NCBI GenBank assembly: GCA_029834535.1
Contig: JAQMWT010000047.1
Span: 124,001 to 188,000 of the forward strand
DNA: 64,000 nt
Direction of reading: 5' to 3'
Source of the DNA: Chrysophaeum taylorii
Lineage: Eukaryota; Sar; Pelagophyceae; Pelagomonadales; Pelagomonadaceae
Shown here: positions 1-10,291 of the stretch, in pieces
Numbering within the stretch: the stretch's first letter is position 1
Layout of the letters: each line of letters opens with the position of its first letter
The notes under the pieces: generated by a model
Told to the model about the DNA's origin: nothing
The model's input: the letters and a program-made list of their open reading frames with translations, nothing else
The model's database searches: none
Program-made: the position numbers and the translations under genes

Positions 1-256
1 CTCGTCGAAACGCCGAGTGAGCTCGACGAGCAAGCTGCGGCGTAAGAGTCGAATTGATTTTGCATCGAGGTTGTTGACGAATGGATTTGCAATAACCTCA
101 GTGAGAGAGCCAGCAGGACGCGCCCATTCGAATGTGCAAAACCCGCGGGTGTCAAAATGTCCCCACCACTCCGTGAAAAGGGCGAACGGCCGACGACACG
201 CTGGGCACTCGAACGGAGGTGGGTTTCGGGCTCGAAATTCGGTCTGCGGTCATGTA

Positions 257-2770
257 TTATGCGTGCGGTTTATACAACGAGATTATTTTGCGCACCAAAA
301 CACGACGGGCATGACCATGAACTTCTCGCGACACGAGTTCGTGCTTGGCCAATCGTCGAAGATATGCTCCGAAGATGTTGAAGTCATTCTCTCGGAGTCT
401 TTGAGGCACGAAGCGACAAGCAATCCGGTGTTTGTTTTCTTCGAGCCATCGCCACAAAGCATCAAATGAAACCCGGCCCGATTTTTTCGGATCAAGTGCG
501 ATGATAGCCGCCTGGCAGGCAAAATGAACGACGAAAGGCGTAGGTGCGGGTTGACGCACCGCGGTGTCTTTCTCTTTGAGCCACACTCCTTTCGACCGGA
601 GTAACGACATCGCTTCGTGATATCCCAAGGTCCCTGTGCCTGCAACATCGGCACGCATGAAAGCGGCGCGCCATTTAACCTTTGTGCTGTTCATAGGGGG
701 GTCGTGCTTCATCGACTTCTTGACAAATTGAAGGGCCCACCGCCCAGTGGACGACTCTAGGCATAACGATGTTCGAAGTGTTGTGATTTGGTTGGCGCTA
801 CGAAGCCAGTACAACTCTGCAGCTGAACGAAGAGCCTCTTGTTCCCGCGCATTCTCACGAAGCGAATCAAGATGTTTTAGAGCTGCCTTGATCCGTATGC
901 GACGCTGAATCAGAGCTGAGGCGTCAAATCTCACCTTAACTTTGCGGGAGCGGTCCTCGGCGTGCTGAATGCGAATTTTGCAACCTCGCCAGACGTGTTG
1001 GAGATAGCGTGCGCTGCGATGTTCACGTTTCTCTCGGTGCCGCTGGAGCCACCCTTTCAGAATCGGGCCCATGGAGACCACGAGCTTTGCCAGCGCCAGT
1101 TCATGGCGTCTCTCGCGCGCGGCTTGGCGCCCGATTCGCGCACGCCAGCGCGCCTGCATCTTGATCGTCGCCGAGACGCGCCGTTGATTCCAGTGGCGTA
1201 TCGGCCGCTGCAGAAATTTCGCTGCCGCTTGATCCCGACGAATAGCTTCTTGATTTATTTCGCGTTGTCGAGCACCGCGAAAATGGGCCTTGAATCGAGT
1301 GATCGCATAGTTCATGCAGCCCAAGTGTCTGCGGAAGTTCCGTTGAAGACGAATTGCTGCAACATGTGCCGCGTTTGTATAGACGAACACGTCTGGACGT
1401 TCCAACGGAGCAGAGTCTTTATTCGACAGCTTTGGCCGAAGCTGGTTCGCCTCGTACAACGATGCAGCAGCTTCGAAGTGTTTGTATGCGGCAGACGTAT
1501 CGCCTCGCTTTTTCGCGTCTTCACCGAGGATTCGTTGCCACTCGGCTTTTTGAGCCTGTGCTTTAGCAACGAGATCTGTTGTAGTGAGTCGCGCACTTCG
1601 TGGATTCGAGCGGTTGTTGTCAGCCACGGGAGCAGCGAGAGCGATTGTTGCGTTCGGATGCGACAAGAGCACGTCTGAATGGCAATATACCATGGTACTG
1701 TCGAGGGGCTCAGCCAAGGTCGATGCGATCTTGTCGATGTGAAGCTCGTCTGCGATCGATGCCTCGTCTATCACTGCCTTGCGTCGCATGACCATTTCCA
1801 TCGATTCCATAATGCTCTCCTGCGTGTCGGTATCGTTGACCTCTTCGGGCGGTTCCTCTCGTGCGATGAACTCAGCCAATCGCAACTGCAAATCTCGTTG
1901 CTTGCTGTTGTGTTTGTTGGGAGGGACGGACGATGATAGCGTATATGTTTCGGCGGCGGATAATTTCTGCTGGCGCACTTTGGGTGACGACGCAAGGCCA
2001 GCGACGACGCTCTTTGAAGGACGAAGATTTGGCACAGTCTTAGTGCTGACTTGGGCGTCGCGCGCTGTTTCGACGATCTGTTCACGGGGCGGGGAGTTTT
2101 TGGTGCAAGGCGACCGCGAACCTAAACTGGTCCGTGCTGTTGATCCACGTTCCTGACGAGAGACTGGGCTCGAGTTGAAAAATTCATTCGTGGTTCGCAA
2201 GAACATAGAAGTCGTGTTTGGCCTGGTGCTCGGCTCTTCGTCGGCCTCCTTCGCCTGTTCGCGCAGCACGTGGGTTCCTACGGGGTCGTCGAAGATCGAG
2301 GGCGAGTAACGCGCGAACTGCCGTCGCAACTCGTCAACTTGCGAAGGGGGCTCCTTGGGAGGGTCTTCGTCCTTCGCCAAAGAGTCGACGATGGCTGGTC
2401 CAATATCTGCCTCCAACTTTGCGAGCTCCTTCGTGACCGCGTATTCTCGCGTCGCCTCGCGTTTCTTAGCGTCGGGACGAGCACGCGGCCACTTCTTCGC
2501 CATGAGTCGCTTCATTCGAGCAACCTTTCTCGCCGCGATTTGCTCCGGCAGCAGCGGCGGGGGCGGCCGCTTGCGACTCAAGACCGGCTGCGCATAAGGC
2601 ATCCGTTGCAATGTCGCTGCGATGATGCGCTCCGTGTCGTCCCGAGGCTTGACGAATGTGTTGAAATTAGTCTTGTCCAGGACACAGACCCGCGGCCATT
2701 CCGGCCACGGAATCTCGGCCATGGCGACGACCGCATCTCCATCGAGGCCTACTGGATTGAGCCAGCTCAT
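257..2770 (-). CDS. IQ-motif and EF-hand protein (calmodulin-binding type)
   Basis: This is a single open frame of 837 residues starting at an ATG (2770-2768) and ending in TAA at 257-259. The N-terminal third is charged and low in complexity. From about residue 460 to 640 there are repeated basic helices of the IQ type (for example AAIRLQRNFRRHLG and ATIKMQARWRARIGRQ), the kind that bind calmodulin or EF-hand light chains. Near the C-terminus are two EF-hand-like loops: DVAGTGTLGYHE at about 707-718 and DPKKSGRVSFDA at about 761-772. The second loop is less canonical. Proteins with this combination are usually cytoskeletal or flagellar calcium-responsive scaffolds in protists, but that role is inferred. 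I recognise the motif classes, not a named family. The next coding region upstream is far away, behind a repeat-rich spacer. Confidence 0.72.
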   Translation of the reverse strand: MSWLNPVGLDGDAVVAMAEIPWPEWPRVCVLDKTNFNTFVKPRDDTERIIAATLQRMPYAQPVLSRKRPPPPLLPEQIAARKVARMKRLMAKKWPRARPDAKKREATREYAVTKELAKLEADIGPAIVDSLAKDEDPPKEPPSQVDELRRQFARYSPSIFDDPVGTHVLREQAKEADEEPSTRPNTTSMFLRTTNEFFNSSPVSRQERGSTARTSLGSRSPCTKNSPPREQIVETARDAQVSTKTVPNLRPSKSVVAGLASSPKVRQQKLSAAETYTLSSSVPPNKHNSKQRDLQLRLAEFIAREEPPEEVNDTDTQESIMESMEMVMRRKAVIDEASIADELHIDKIASTLAEPLDSTMVYCHSDVLLSHPNATIALAAPVADNNRSNPRSARLTTTDLVAKAQAQKAEWQRILGEDAKKRGDTSAAYKHFEAAASLYEANQLRPKLSNKDSAPLERPDVFVYTNAAHVAAIRLQRNFRRHLGCMNYAITRFKAHFRGARQREINQEAIRRDQAAAKFLQRPIRHWNQRRVSATIKMQARWRARIGRQAARERRHELALAKLVVSMGPILKGWLQRHREKREHRSARYLQHVWRGCKIRIQHAEDRSRKVKVRFDASALIQRRIRIKAALKHLDSLRENAREQEALRSAAELYWLRSANQITTLRTSLCLESSTGRWALQFVKKSMKHDPPMNSTKVKWRAAFMRADVAGTGTLGYHEAMSLLRSKGVWLKEKDTAVRQPAPTPFVVHFACQAAIIALDPKKSGRVSFDALWRWLEENKHRIACRFVPQRLRENDFNIFGAYLRRLAKHELVSREVHGHARRVLVRKIISLYKPHA

Positions 2771-2860
2771 CTGCTCTCACGCACGGTCGCACGCTCAGAC
2801 ATAGGAGGGTTTTGATGACGAAAGCGCAACATATCTTGGTCAACAACCCTCATACCCCCT

Positions 2861-3070
2861 CTTTGACCAGTCGACTTCTTTCTCAAAAAAAACCCTCAGA
2901 GTGCCAGTGCCCCCCTCTATAATGTCGACCTTTAAAAAAAAAACCCTTATACCTTTCAGGCGCTCCTCACGTCTTTACCCCTAACCCCTCAGCGGGATAC
3001 AAACCCCCGCCCGCTCGCACACCCCCCTCTTTACGGTCGACCTTCAAAAACCCTCATGCTTGCGAACCGT
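2861..3070. repeat. Degenerate repeat, three copies of about 50-60 bp
   Basis: Three imperfect copies follow one another, each beginning with a run of C, then TCT, a GTCGACyTT core, an A-run and CCCT (cores near 2872, 2925 and 3035). The A-run varies from 5 to 10. Nothing coding was seen. The rest of the 2771-4262 spacer is described in separate entries. Confidence 0.5.
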
Positions 3071-3289
3071 AGGCTACATACCGCCCCCCCCCCCCGCGCC
3101 TCCCCACTATTAGCTTTCGCCCTTAACTCTCATTTTCATCATGAGTTGGTGGTCTGGGAGATTCCGAAAAAGCGCAATATGGACAATGACATCGACGTGT
3201 CGTCGTCTCCGAAAATCCCGCATTACAGTTAGTTGGTTCTTTTTGGTTTGATGGCCTTACCCTAACCCTGCGATCGCGAACCGTTGGTT

Positions 3290-3680
3290 GCGATGGAGGA
3301 CGGCGCCTAACACGCTTGCTCCCTGCGGCGGCCCCGGCCGTCCCGGAGTGAGACGGTGCCTGCTCGCCTCCCGGGCTGGCCGGTTAGCACCCGGAAAGGA
3401 AAGTCCGCGCTGGGATGGGGTTCGCTCGGTTGGGCAGAACGCGACGGACAGGTCGATTGTTCGTGAACCAACAACACGTCTGCGGCCTGCGACGCTTTTG
3501 CACGACCTCGCACAAGACCGCGCGCAGTGGCGGTCCACCATCAACAAGCCCGTCCTCGTCCGTCGCCCAGCCCCAACTGCGTGATTTTCCTCTGTGATTC
3601 CGTACCGGCTCCTGCCGGTCCGGCCTGGCTCCCATGCTCGGGAGAGGTCTGAAGTTAGTTAGTTAGTTAGTTAGTTAGGC
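3290..3680 (+). other. Non-coding segment with hairpins ending in a (GTTA)n tail
   Basis: No convincing protein was seen, because both strands give only short arginine-rich frames. Two strong hairpins lie near the end: ACCGG-CTCCTG-CCGGT (about 3604-3619) and CTCCC-ATGCTC-GGGAG (about 3630-3645). A (GTTA) microsatellite follows at about 3655-3680. A structured body ending in a short tandem tail could be a SINE or a non-coding RNA gene. I cannot name the RNA. One stretch (GGAAAGGAAAGTCCGCGCT at 3393) resembles the first conserved region of RNase P RNA, but no matching partner region was found. Confidence 0.2.
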
Positions 3681-3904
3681 CTTAGCGCGATTACTCGCAA
3701 CAGACCTCGCGATCCTTTCCAAATAGAGTGCGTCGCCAATAGCGCGCGTCCCCGCGGGTCCTCACAGTTCACACAAGGCCGTGGTCTCAACACGGCACTC
3801 CGCAAGTTCCATATACCCGCAGCGATCTCGCACTCCCTCGCTCAAAACCGTGAGTCCCTGCGCCGCCGTGGGGCCTGCTGTGAGTCTTTGCGCTATGGGC
3901 CAAA

Positions 3905-3975
3905 TAACTAACTAGAGGCCAGCCCAATGCACGGGGCGTGCAGGCTAATCCCAGCGCCTTGGCGCGTGGGAATAG
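3905..3975 (-). repeat. Short interspersed repeat, copy A
   Basis: It shares AGGCTAATCCCAGCGCC exactly with 48547-48563, and TAGAGGCCAGCCCA with 14699-14712. Read on the minus strand, the body ends in TAGTTAGTTA, like a SINE tail. Confidence 0.45.
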
Positions 3976-4262
3976 GGTCACGTCTCTGGGCGATGGGGAG
4001 TGTAGAAAGGGGGATTGAGGACGAGTTGATTTGTTGTCGCCAGTTGTCACAGCAGCCCCCAGAGTTACTCCTTCCTCCGTGCCCAGGATGCTGGCGGCCT
4101 AGCGGAAAAACAGCTCGATTGCGAAAAAGGCACAAAAAGCCTGCGCGCGAACCACGAGGGAAAAGCCGCGCAGGCAAGACGGTTAGGTAGAGATATAGTT
4201 AGAGTGCCGTGTTTGACTGTCGTCGCTCTCGGCGCAAGGACTCTTAGCGGGCAAAAAGTAAG

Positions 4263-6033
4263 CTAACGGCGGCGGCGGCGCGAGTTCGTAGGATAGTGTG
4301 CGGCGAAGCGGGCTTCGTTCGAGCCTTTTGCGATGTCGTCGTGTTTCCGTTGTTCGATGTCTTGGTCCGAGTAAAGGGGCGTCGCTGTATCGAGAAAGCC
4401 GCGCTGGGGAACGAGGGTAGTGGCCCACTTGTCGAGCTTCGATTGGTCGTCGGTCCGGGTAGACATACCCTTGAGCGCGGCGGTGGTGCGCCAGTGCTTG
4501 TAGTCCTTTTTGTTTGCCCAGTAGTCTTGGATTTCCTGCGAGGTCATCGGTTCTTCGCTTGCACCCTTGGCGACGTGTGCTTTGATAACGTCGGTCTGCG
4601 ACGACCATTCGGTAATCGTTGGTCCTCTGGCGTCCTCGCGTCGCGCGAGCTCAAGCGCGCGGGCAAAGACAACAGGCTTGGAGCCGTCAGCGCCTAGCTT
4701 GCGTCTGACGATCAGGTCGGCGGCGATCTCCGCATCCCAGTCTCGGACGAGCTCGGCGAGTCTCGTGTCGGGGTCGACGTGGTCCTTCGCGCTCTCGTCC
4801 TCGTGGAGTCTGAGGTCGTTTTGGTTCCACGAGGTACCGTGCTTGGCGGCGTGCTGTTTCGCGAAGATTTGGAGGAGTTTGTGCGCGGACCACATCGTCA
4901 GCTGTGTTTTCTTGAGCGTCGCCTTGAACGCGAGCGGCGTCTCTCGCTCGTCCGGGCCAGCCAGCGTTACCACCAAAGTCCACGGCCCGTTCCCTTTCGC
5001 GACGGGCACGAGGTCGTCGCCGCGCAGTGTGATGTCGCCGTGCGTCCCGTGGACGACGACCGTCTCCGCGACATTTTCTACGACAGCAAGGTCGGTGGTC
5101 ATCCCATTATTTATCATTTCGAGAGTCTTCATCGAGACCCAGCCGCGGGCGGGCTCGACGAGCTTCGCGCGCGAAGTCTGGTTCTTCGCGGTGGCCTCCT
5201 CGACCACGAGCACCGCCGTCCCGGTCGCGAGCTCGCACACCTCCGGGCTGTCGAGCTCGACGCCACGTCGTACAATCGCCCCTTTCTTCGCAGCGACGCG
5301 CGCAACTACGGGCGTCGGGTACTGGCGGCCCGCGGGCAAGTCGCTCCCGACCCGCGCGAGCCGGTCGCTTAGCACCTCGAGCTTCTCTCGCAGCAGTTCG
5401 TTGCAGCCGACATATAATTCGCGACCCCCGACGTCAGCGTTCTTCTCGAAGCGCTCGACGGGCGGCCGCGCGCCGCAAAGCCACGGCGGCGCGACCAGCT
5501 TGTAGCGGTGCGGCGGCTTGCCGTGGGCCGGTCCGAGCGCGTCGAGCAAAGCCGGGGAAAACAGGAGCCCCTGCTTTCCTTCGGCGTCGCGCTTGCGCAT
5601 CGCGCGCGCGATCGCCACCGCTGGTGCTGTACGCACCAGGACGTAGCCCTCGTTGTCAGGGTCGTTGTAGTTGCACCACTTTGGGTCCAAATAGTATCCG
5701 AGTCCACGAAAACCCGTCGTGAAGTAGTAGCCCTCGCGCGCGCCCCCGAAAGCGCTCGCTGGCCTGTGCGATTGTCAACATCCATGGAAAGCGTCACGAC
5801 GCACACAAACTCATCCTTGAAGGATCGCTGCCGGGCGCGCCGCATGTGCGCCTCCAACTCGGTCAGCTTCCGGCCCTCCTCCGACAACAGCTTGCGCTTG
5901 TGAACGAGATGCAGGCCAGGCCTGCGACGGCGTGCGCATTTGAGACTACGCTCACGCACATTGCTTTCGTGATCTCGCGCTTCGGATCCATGTATGGGTG
6001 CAACGCGCGCTCTGTCGACGACGGCTCCGCCAT
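4263..6033 (-). CDS. Unknown protein, three exons
   Basis: The frame changes upstream of 5690 are explained by two very short GT-AG introns. The exons are 6033-5960, 5921-5811 and 5763-4263, with introns of 38 bp (GTGCGT...CGTCGCAG) and 47 bp (GTTTGT...CGCACAG), both in phase 2. The joined protein is 561 residues and starts at ATG 6033-6031. The N-terminal part is a charged amphipathic helix (about residues 25-60). A small SH3-like beta segment follows around the motif RRGVELDSPEV. The C-terminal third is rich in charged residues and ends in an arginine run. I do not recognise the family. The splice model is inferred from reading frame and splice dinucleotides alone. The alternative is a pair of sequencing indels, which is less economical because both joins fall at good splice sites. 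Confidence 0.55.
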
Positions 6034-6394
6034 CGTGATTCAGGTCTGGGAGAGTTGTAACAATTACCCTATTTACCTGCCCCTTAGTTAGTTATACCCC
6101 CCCAGGTGCACTTTTCGTTCGTGTGTTCTCGTGTCGTTTTCGGATCGCCCGCGTCCCTCTCGGGACCCAACTCGCCTCACCACCAGGCTAGAACTGACCG
6201 GTGGAGGAGGAGGAGGAGAAAACATGTTGCGTTCACACGGAGGGGTGCAAAAGAGCGACATGGCAAGAAGAGAAGAAGGCAAGAAGAATTGCGCAAGCAT
6301 GGAAAAAACCCACCGTATTACTTCACTCCGCGGAATGAAGGGCGCAGCGCGTTATATTGACTAAAAACGTCGCCGCTCATACAGCAGCGCGGAG

Positions 6395-7171
6395 CTACGC
6401 GTCGACCGCGTCCGATGGGTCGCTCGCCAGGAGGGCGGCGAGACTGGCGGCGAAAATACCGAGGGAGGCGCCGGCGAGGGTGTCCGAGACGAAGTGGGCG
6501 TCCGTAAGTACGCGGCCGACTGCGACCGCAGACGTGCAAAGAGCGCAGAGAAAGAGAGGTGTGATGGGCGGAGTGTTGCGGTTTGCGAGGGATGGCAAGA
6601 GTATGGCGAAGAGGCTCGCGGAAAAAAAAGCTGCGTTGGTCGTGTGACCCGAGGGAAAAGAGAATTTATCGCGGTGATGCAACGGGTCCGGCCGCTCTCG
6701 GTGGAAAGCGCTCTTGAAAGCGAGGACGACCGGGTTCAGCGCGAGCCAGGAGCCGGCGACGGCGAGGGCGCGTCGTCGATCGTTTTTTCGCGTCTCGGCG
6801 CACGCCGTAGCCGTCGCTGCCGCGAGGCACGGAGCGACGTTGCTGAGCGCGTTGCCGGCGAGGCTGTCGTAGCGCGCGTCCGCGGCCGCGGCAGCCGCGC
6901 GGCCTGCCTGGTCGATCCCGGGCATCACGCGCTTGGTCACGAAGACGTCGGCGGCAATTGCGGCGAAGCCGGCGGCCGTCGTCAGTGCCACGGCGCGTGT
7001 TACCGCCGGAGCTGCGTTCTGCTGCTGCTGCTCCAAGGGTGTCGCCGTCGCAACTTGGGCCCGAAGAGACGTCTTCTTATTCGGCGGCTCCGACAACGCA
7101 GCGACGCCGGCCACGACAAGAAAGAGCATGATTGAATCTCTTTTGGTGTCGTCGTCGTCATCAAGGGTCAT
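6395..7171 (-). CDS. PAP2-type membrane-associated phosphatase
   Basis: A 258-residue member of the type 2 phosphatidic acid phosphatase superfamily, which dephosphorylates lipid phosphates or pyrophosphates at a membrane. All three signature motifs are visible in order: K-x6-RP (KSAFHRERP), PSGH (FPSGHTTNAA) and R-x5-H-x3-D (RVLTDAHFVSD). These supply the catalytic histidines and the phosphate-binding Arg and Lys. Several hydrophobic, alanine-rich segments around the motifs fit the usual membrane core. I chose ATG 7171-7169. A second ATG at 7129 would give a cleaner hydrophobic signal-like N-terminus (MLFLVVAGVAALSE). The same frame stays open far upstream, but that part lies antisense to the torsin-like gene and is a shadow. 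It is divergent from the neighbouring ATPase and shares a very short upstream region. Confidence 0.8.
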   Translation of the reverse strand: MTLDDDDDTKRDSIMLFLVVAGVAALSEPPNKKTSLRAQVATATPLEQQQQNAAPAVTRAVALTTAAGFAAIAADVFVTKRVMPGIDQAGRAAAAAADARYDSLAGNALSNVAPCLAAATATACAETRKNDRRRALAVAGSWLALNPVVLAFKSAFHRERPDPLHHRDKFSFPSGHTTNAAFFSASLFAILLPSLANRNTPPITPLFLCALCTSAVAVGRVLTDAHFVSDTLAGASLGIFAASLAALLASDPSDAVDA

Positions 7172-7247
7172 GATTAGTTCGGGGCAGGGGGAGATAGAGA
7201 TGAAAAGGTTTGCCCCCCCACCGCGTAAGAATGAGAGAGATGATGCG
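7172..7247. promoter_or_regulatory. Shared upstream region of a divergent gene pair
   Basis: Only 76 bp separate the PAP2 start codon from the chosen start of the torsin-like gene on the other strand. If both starts are right, a bidirectional promoter must lie here or overlap the 5' coding ends. No TATA-like element was seen. Confidence 0.35.
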
Positions 7248-8651
7248 ATGTGGTGGTTAAGTGGTTTGGTGTTAGTAGGGGTCCTCGCAGGCGTGTGTTC
7301 CGGTTCGCGATGTTCGTGCGAGAACGGCGTCCCGCTGGAGCAGGTGGTGGAGACGCTGTCGCGGTCTCTGGCGGGACAGGTCGCGGGGCACCACCGCGTG
7401 CGGCAGCAGCTCGTGGCCCTGATCCAGCGGCAGGTGTGGGCCCGGAGCTCGGGTCGCGAGGGGAGCGTGCGCGTGCACCTGACGGGACCGAGCGGCGTGG
7501 GGAAGAGCTTTTTGACCAAGCTGGTCGCGACTAGCCAGTTCGAGGAGAGCGCGGCGTACACGGGGTACCGCGCGGCGGGTCTCGCGGCGACGACGGCGGC
7601 GACGACGGTCGCGCTGGCCACCAAGGCCGCCAGCACGAGCGCGGCCCTGAGTGCGACGGGGGCGTTGACGACGGCGCTCGCCGCGGCGCCGCTCGCCGCG
7701 TCAGGGGCGGCCCTCGCGGCGGCGGCGGGGTGGCGATTGGTCGAGTTTGGCGACGCGTTCTGGAGCGTCGAGCCGCGACCGTTTCCGACGCAGTGTGGGG
7801 TCGCGTGGTGGAAGTTTACGACTGGGGACGGCGCCGAGGTCGTCGACCGCGCCCTCGCCCACGCCGTCCGCGCGCTCCGGACGTGTGCGTCTGCCGTCCT
7901 CGTCTTCGAGGACGTCAATCGGCTGCCTCCCGAGGCGCTCGCGCGCCTCGAGAAGCTCGCGCAGCCCGTGCTCAGGCACAAGCGAACGACGGTGTCGCTC
8001 GGGGATGCGACCGTCTTGCTGACCTCGGACTTGTACTTGGAGGACGACGACGCCCCGCCCTTGGAGGAGGGGGCCTCGTACGACGACGCCTCGGCCGTGG
8101 TCGAGGCGCAGTCGAGGCGGATGTGGCGCGCCGACCCCCCGAGTTGGTGGACCCTCGGCGTGGTGACGTTGCCGCTCCCCCCCCTCGACGACGCCGACCT
8201 CGACCTCGCCATTTCCCTCTATCTCACTAGCGAGGTCTCGCGCTCCGTGCGCGACGCCCTCAGGTTCCGGTTTGCGACCGAGAGCTCTTATTTTTATTTC
8301 TGGTCCTCCTCTCGGCACGACCGGTGGACCGGTTCGATCGCCTTCGACGACCAAGTCGTCGATCACGTCAGGGATTTCGTGCGTCGCGGCCCCGACAACT
8401 GGCGCTGCCACGCTATCACGCACTTCCACGCTACCGTCGTCGAACCCGCCGTCGACGACGCCGTCGCGCTCCTCCTCGCCAACTCGCAAACTGAAGGACC
8501 TTACTCCGCGGTCGTCTACACCTCCAGTCTTCTCCTCCGCATCACGCCCAGACCCGTCAGCCCCGGCACGCCCCTCGAGCGCCTTGTCTATGACGCCTCC
8601 TGGGACCTCCTCCACCTCGCGCCCCGGGCCGATACTCGGCCTTCTTCTTGA
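7248..8651 (+). CDS. Torsin-like AAA+ ATPase
   Basis: The protein is 467 residues when started at ATG 7248, which is followed at once by a hydrophobic signal sequence (MWWLSGLVLVGVLAGV) and a cysteine-rich spacer. The helix before the ATP site (GQVAGHHRVRQQLVALI) matches the torsin/Clp arrangement. Walker A is GPSGVGKS at residues 80-87. Walker B is VLVFEDV, with E221 and D222. A sensor-like VLLTSDL follows. Torsins are ER or nuclear-envelope luminal AAA+ proteins, and the signal peptide fits that location. The odd feature is an alanine-, threonine- and glycine-rich insertion of about 55 residues between Walker A and Walker B that looks membrane-embedded or amyloid-like. Walker A is GPSGVGKS, not the GxTGxGKN of animal torsins, so a more distant Clp/torsin relative remains possible. 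An upstream ATG at 7200 in frame is an alternative start. Confidence 0.6.
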   Translation: MWWLSGLVLVGVLAGVCSGSRCSCENGVPLEQVVETLSRSLAGQVAGHHRVRQQLVALIQRQVWARSSGREGSVRVHLTGPSGVGKSFLTKLVATSQFEESAAYTGYRAAGLAATTAATTVALATKAASTSAALSATGALTTALAAAPLAASGAALAAAAGWRLVEFGDAFWSVEPRPFPTQCGVAWWKFTTGDGAEVVDRALAHAVRALRTCASAVLVFEDVNRLPPEALARLEKLAQPVLRHKRTTVSLGDATVLLTSDLYLEDDDAPPLEEGASYDDASAVVEAQSRRMWRADPPSWWTLGVVTLPLPPLDDADLDLAISLYLTSEVSRSVRDALRFRFATESSYFYFWSSSRHDRWTGSIAFDDQVVDHVRDFVRRGPDNWRCHAITHFHATVVEPAVDDAVALLLANSQTEGPYSAVVYTSSLLLRITPRPVSPGTPLERLVYDASWDLLHLAPRADTRPSS

Positions 8652-10291
8652 CCTCGAAAAGACCGGGCGATGTCCGCGCAAAAATTATGAACGATCGTCG
8701 TCGTCTCGTCGCTAGGAGAGAGAGAGAGAGAGAGAGAGAGACTTCCTCCTCGCCAATTTTTCTCTAACGGCATGCCTGCCGCTGCGAGAAAGACAACCTG
8801 TTTCAGTGTCGTCGTCGACCACCGAGCTTCTCCTTGCGAACCGATTTTGCTTCCCCACCCGCATGGCATGCTCGGACGACGGTCTATTCGTCGCGTCTCC
8901 GACCTTCGAGCGGCTCGCGCGTACCACGCGTCGTTGAAAGGCGCGCGTGCCTTTCAAACAAACGCAGCAGAGGAGGCGTCGTCCTTCCGACGAGGTCGTA
9001 CGGGTCGTCGTCATCGTCGTCGAGATCCTCAGTGGTTGGCTAGTGAACGGCGACGTACCAGCCACCCCGGCGTCCCACTCTTCTATCGGTTCGGCAGCAC
9101 CCGTTTCCGTTTCGTTTCGTCGTCGTCGGATACTGCGGAAGCTTCAGGGCAAGCGTCGAAGTCAGCCCATTGTCCCCTCGTCGACGGTTTCGCCGACGGT
9201 TTCGCCCTCGACCGCAAAGCGCGCGTGATGTAAGTCACCATTTCTGTACAGCAAGCACCCCCGCCGCGGGCGTTTCTTTGGGACTGTAACTTGAAAAGAA
9301 AACACCAGTTCATCGCCAGTTTGAACGTGCTTACGATCTTTTCTCCCTCTTTTTACGCACACCGCAACGTTGTGGCGCGCGTAAAATCGATACACAGTCG
9401 GCAACCGTAGAGTGTTCCTGGAGCGCCCAGAATCCTGCCGTCGTCGCTAAGCTTGCTGCAGCGCCCCTTTGAATTTCGCCACCCAGTGTCTGGTTGTGAG
9501 TTGACCCGAATTGGTCTCGTCTTCGCTCGCAAGAAAGCTGGGCATGAGCGGTATCGCACAAGATCATTGGAGCTATGGCGGGCAGGCACAAATGATGACC
9601 AAATGGCGCTGCGTTGTCTGTCGGGCAAATTCACCTGAAACTAGAGCGTTGGATAGCTGTTTGTTATCCCGGCGGCAATCGTTGTTCTAATAAGTCCCAA
9701 CTGTTGCATTCCTGAAGAGCCACACCATCTTCGATTCAAGACTATTGCTGGCTCGCCCGCCCCCAAGTTCATGTAAATGCTCAGAAATCCCGCCGCGCGA
9801 ATAAGCCATCGACTTCTCTATCCGTGAACGCGAGATAGGCCGCCGAAAAGATCCACGGATAAGTCCACGATCTACTACTTGATCCCTTTCGATGCACGCT
9901 CGCCGTGCCGGTGCGCAGAGCAATTCGCGCGCAAACCTGTGCTGCACACGATGTAGGCCTTAAAGACGGCGACATCTAAGCCGAAAAAATCATACTTAAA
10001 TCCTCACCCTCAGCGATGTCGACGGCGGTGCAGCCACCGCCCACCTCCACCGTAGGCTCCAGCAACGGCATAATGTGCAGGCGCAGTTCCGTGATCGCCA
10101 AGATGCTTACAGAAACGCCAAGTTTCCCGGCCGTCGGGTCCCTGGCGGCGCCCGGACAGCAAGGCTTGCGCTCTGCCGTCTCCCTTACCTTCGAATTTAC
10201 TCGCTAGCCCCCAGAAAAAAACGAATTGACCGTTAGGTTCACTTTTTAGAGGGTTCGTTCGTTCGCCTTTGTCAACGACGACGCACCCATC
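8652..10291. other. Spacer without a supported gene
   Basis: A (GA)n microsatellite lies at 8715-8742, just after the torsin-like gene. An open plus-strand frame of 153 codons (8772-9233) and overlapping minus-strand frames exist, but none shows a recognisable domain and the two strands are about equally open. 9330-10290 holds nothing I can support. Confidence 0.4.

Noticed and set aside
3393-3414. Resemblance to the first conserved region of RNase P RNA
   Set aside because: The second conserved region that must pair with it was not found within 600 bp, so the match is probably chance.
6395-8212. A 605-codon minus-strand frame
   Set aside because: Only the part from 7171 down encodes the PAP2 enzyme. 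The upstream 350 codons are antisense to the torsin-like gene and have no domain.
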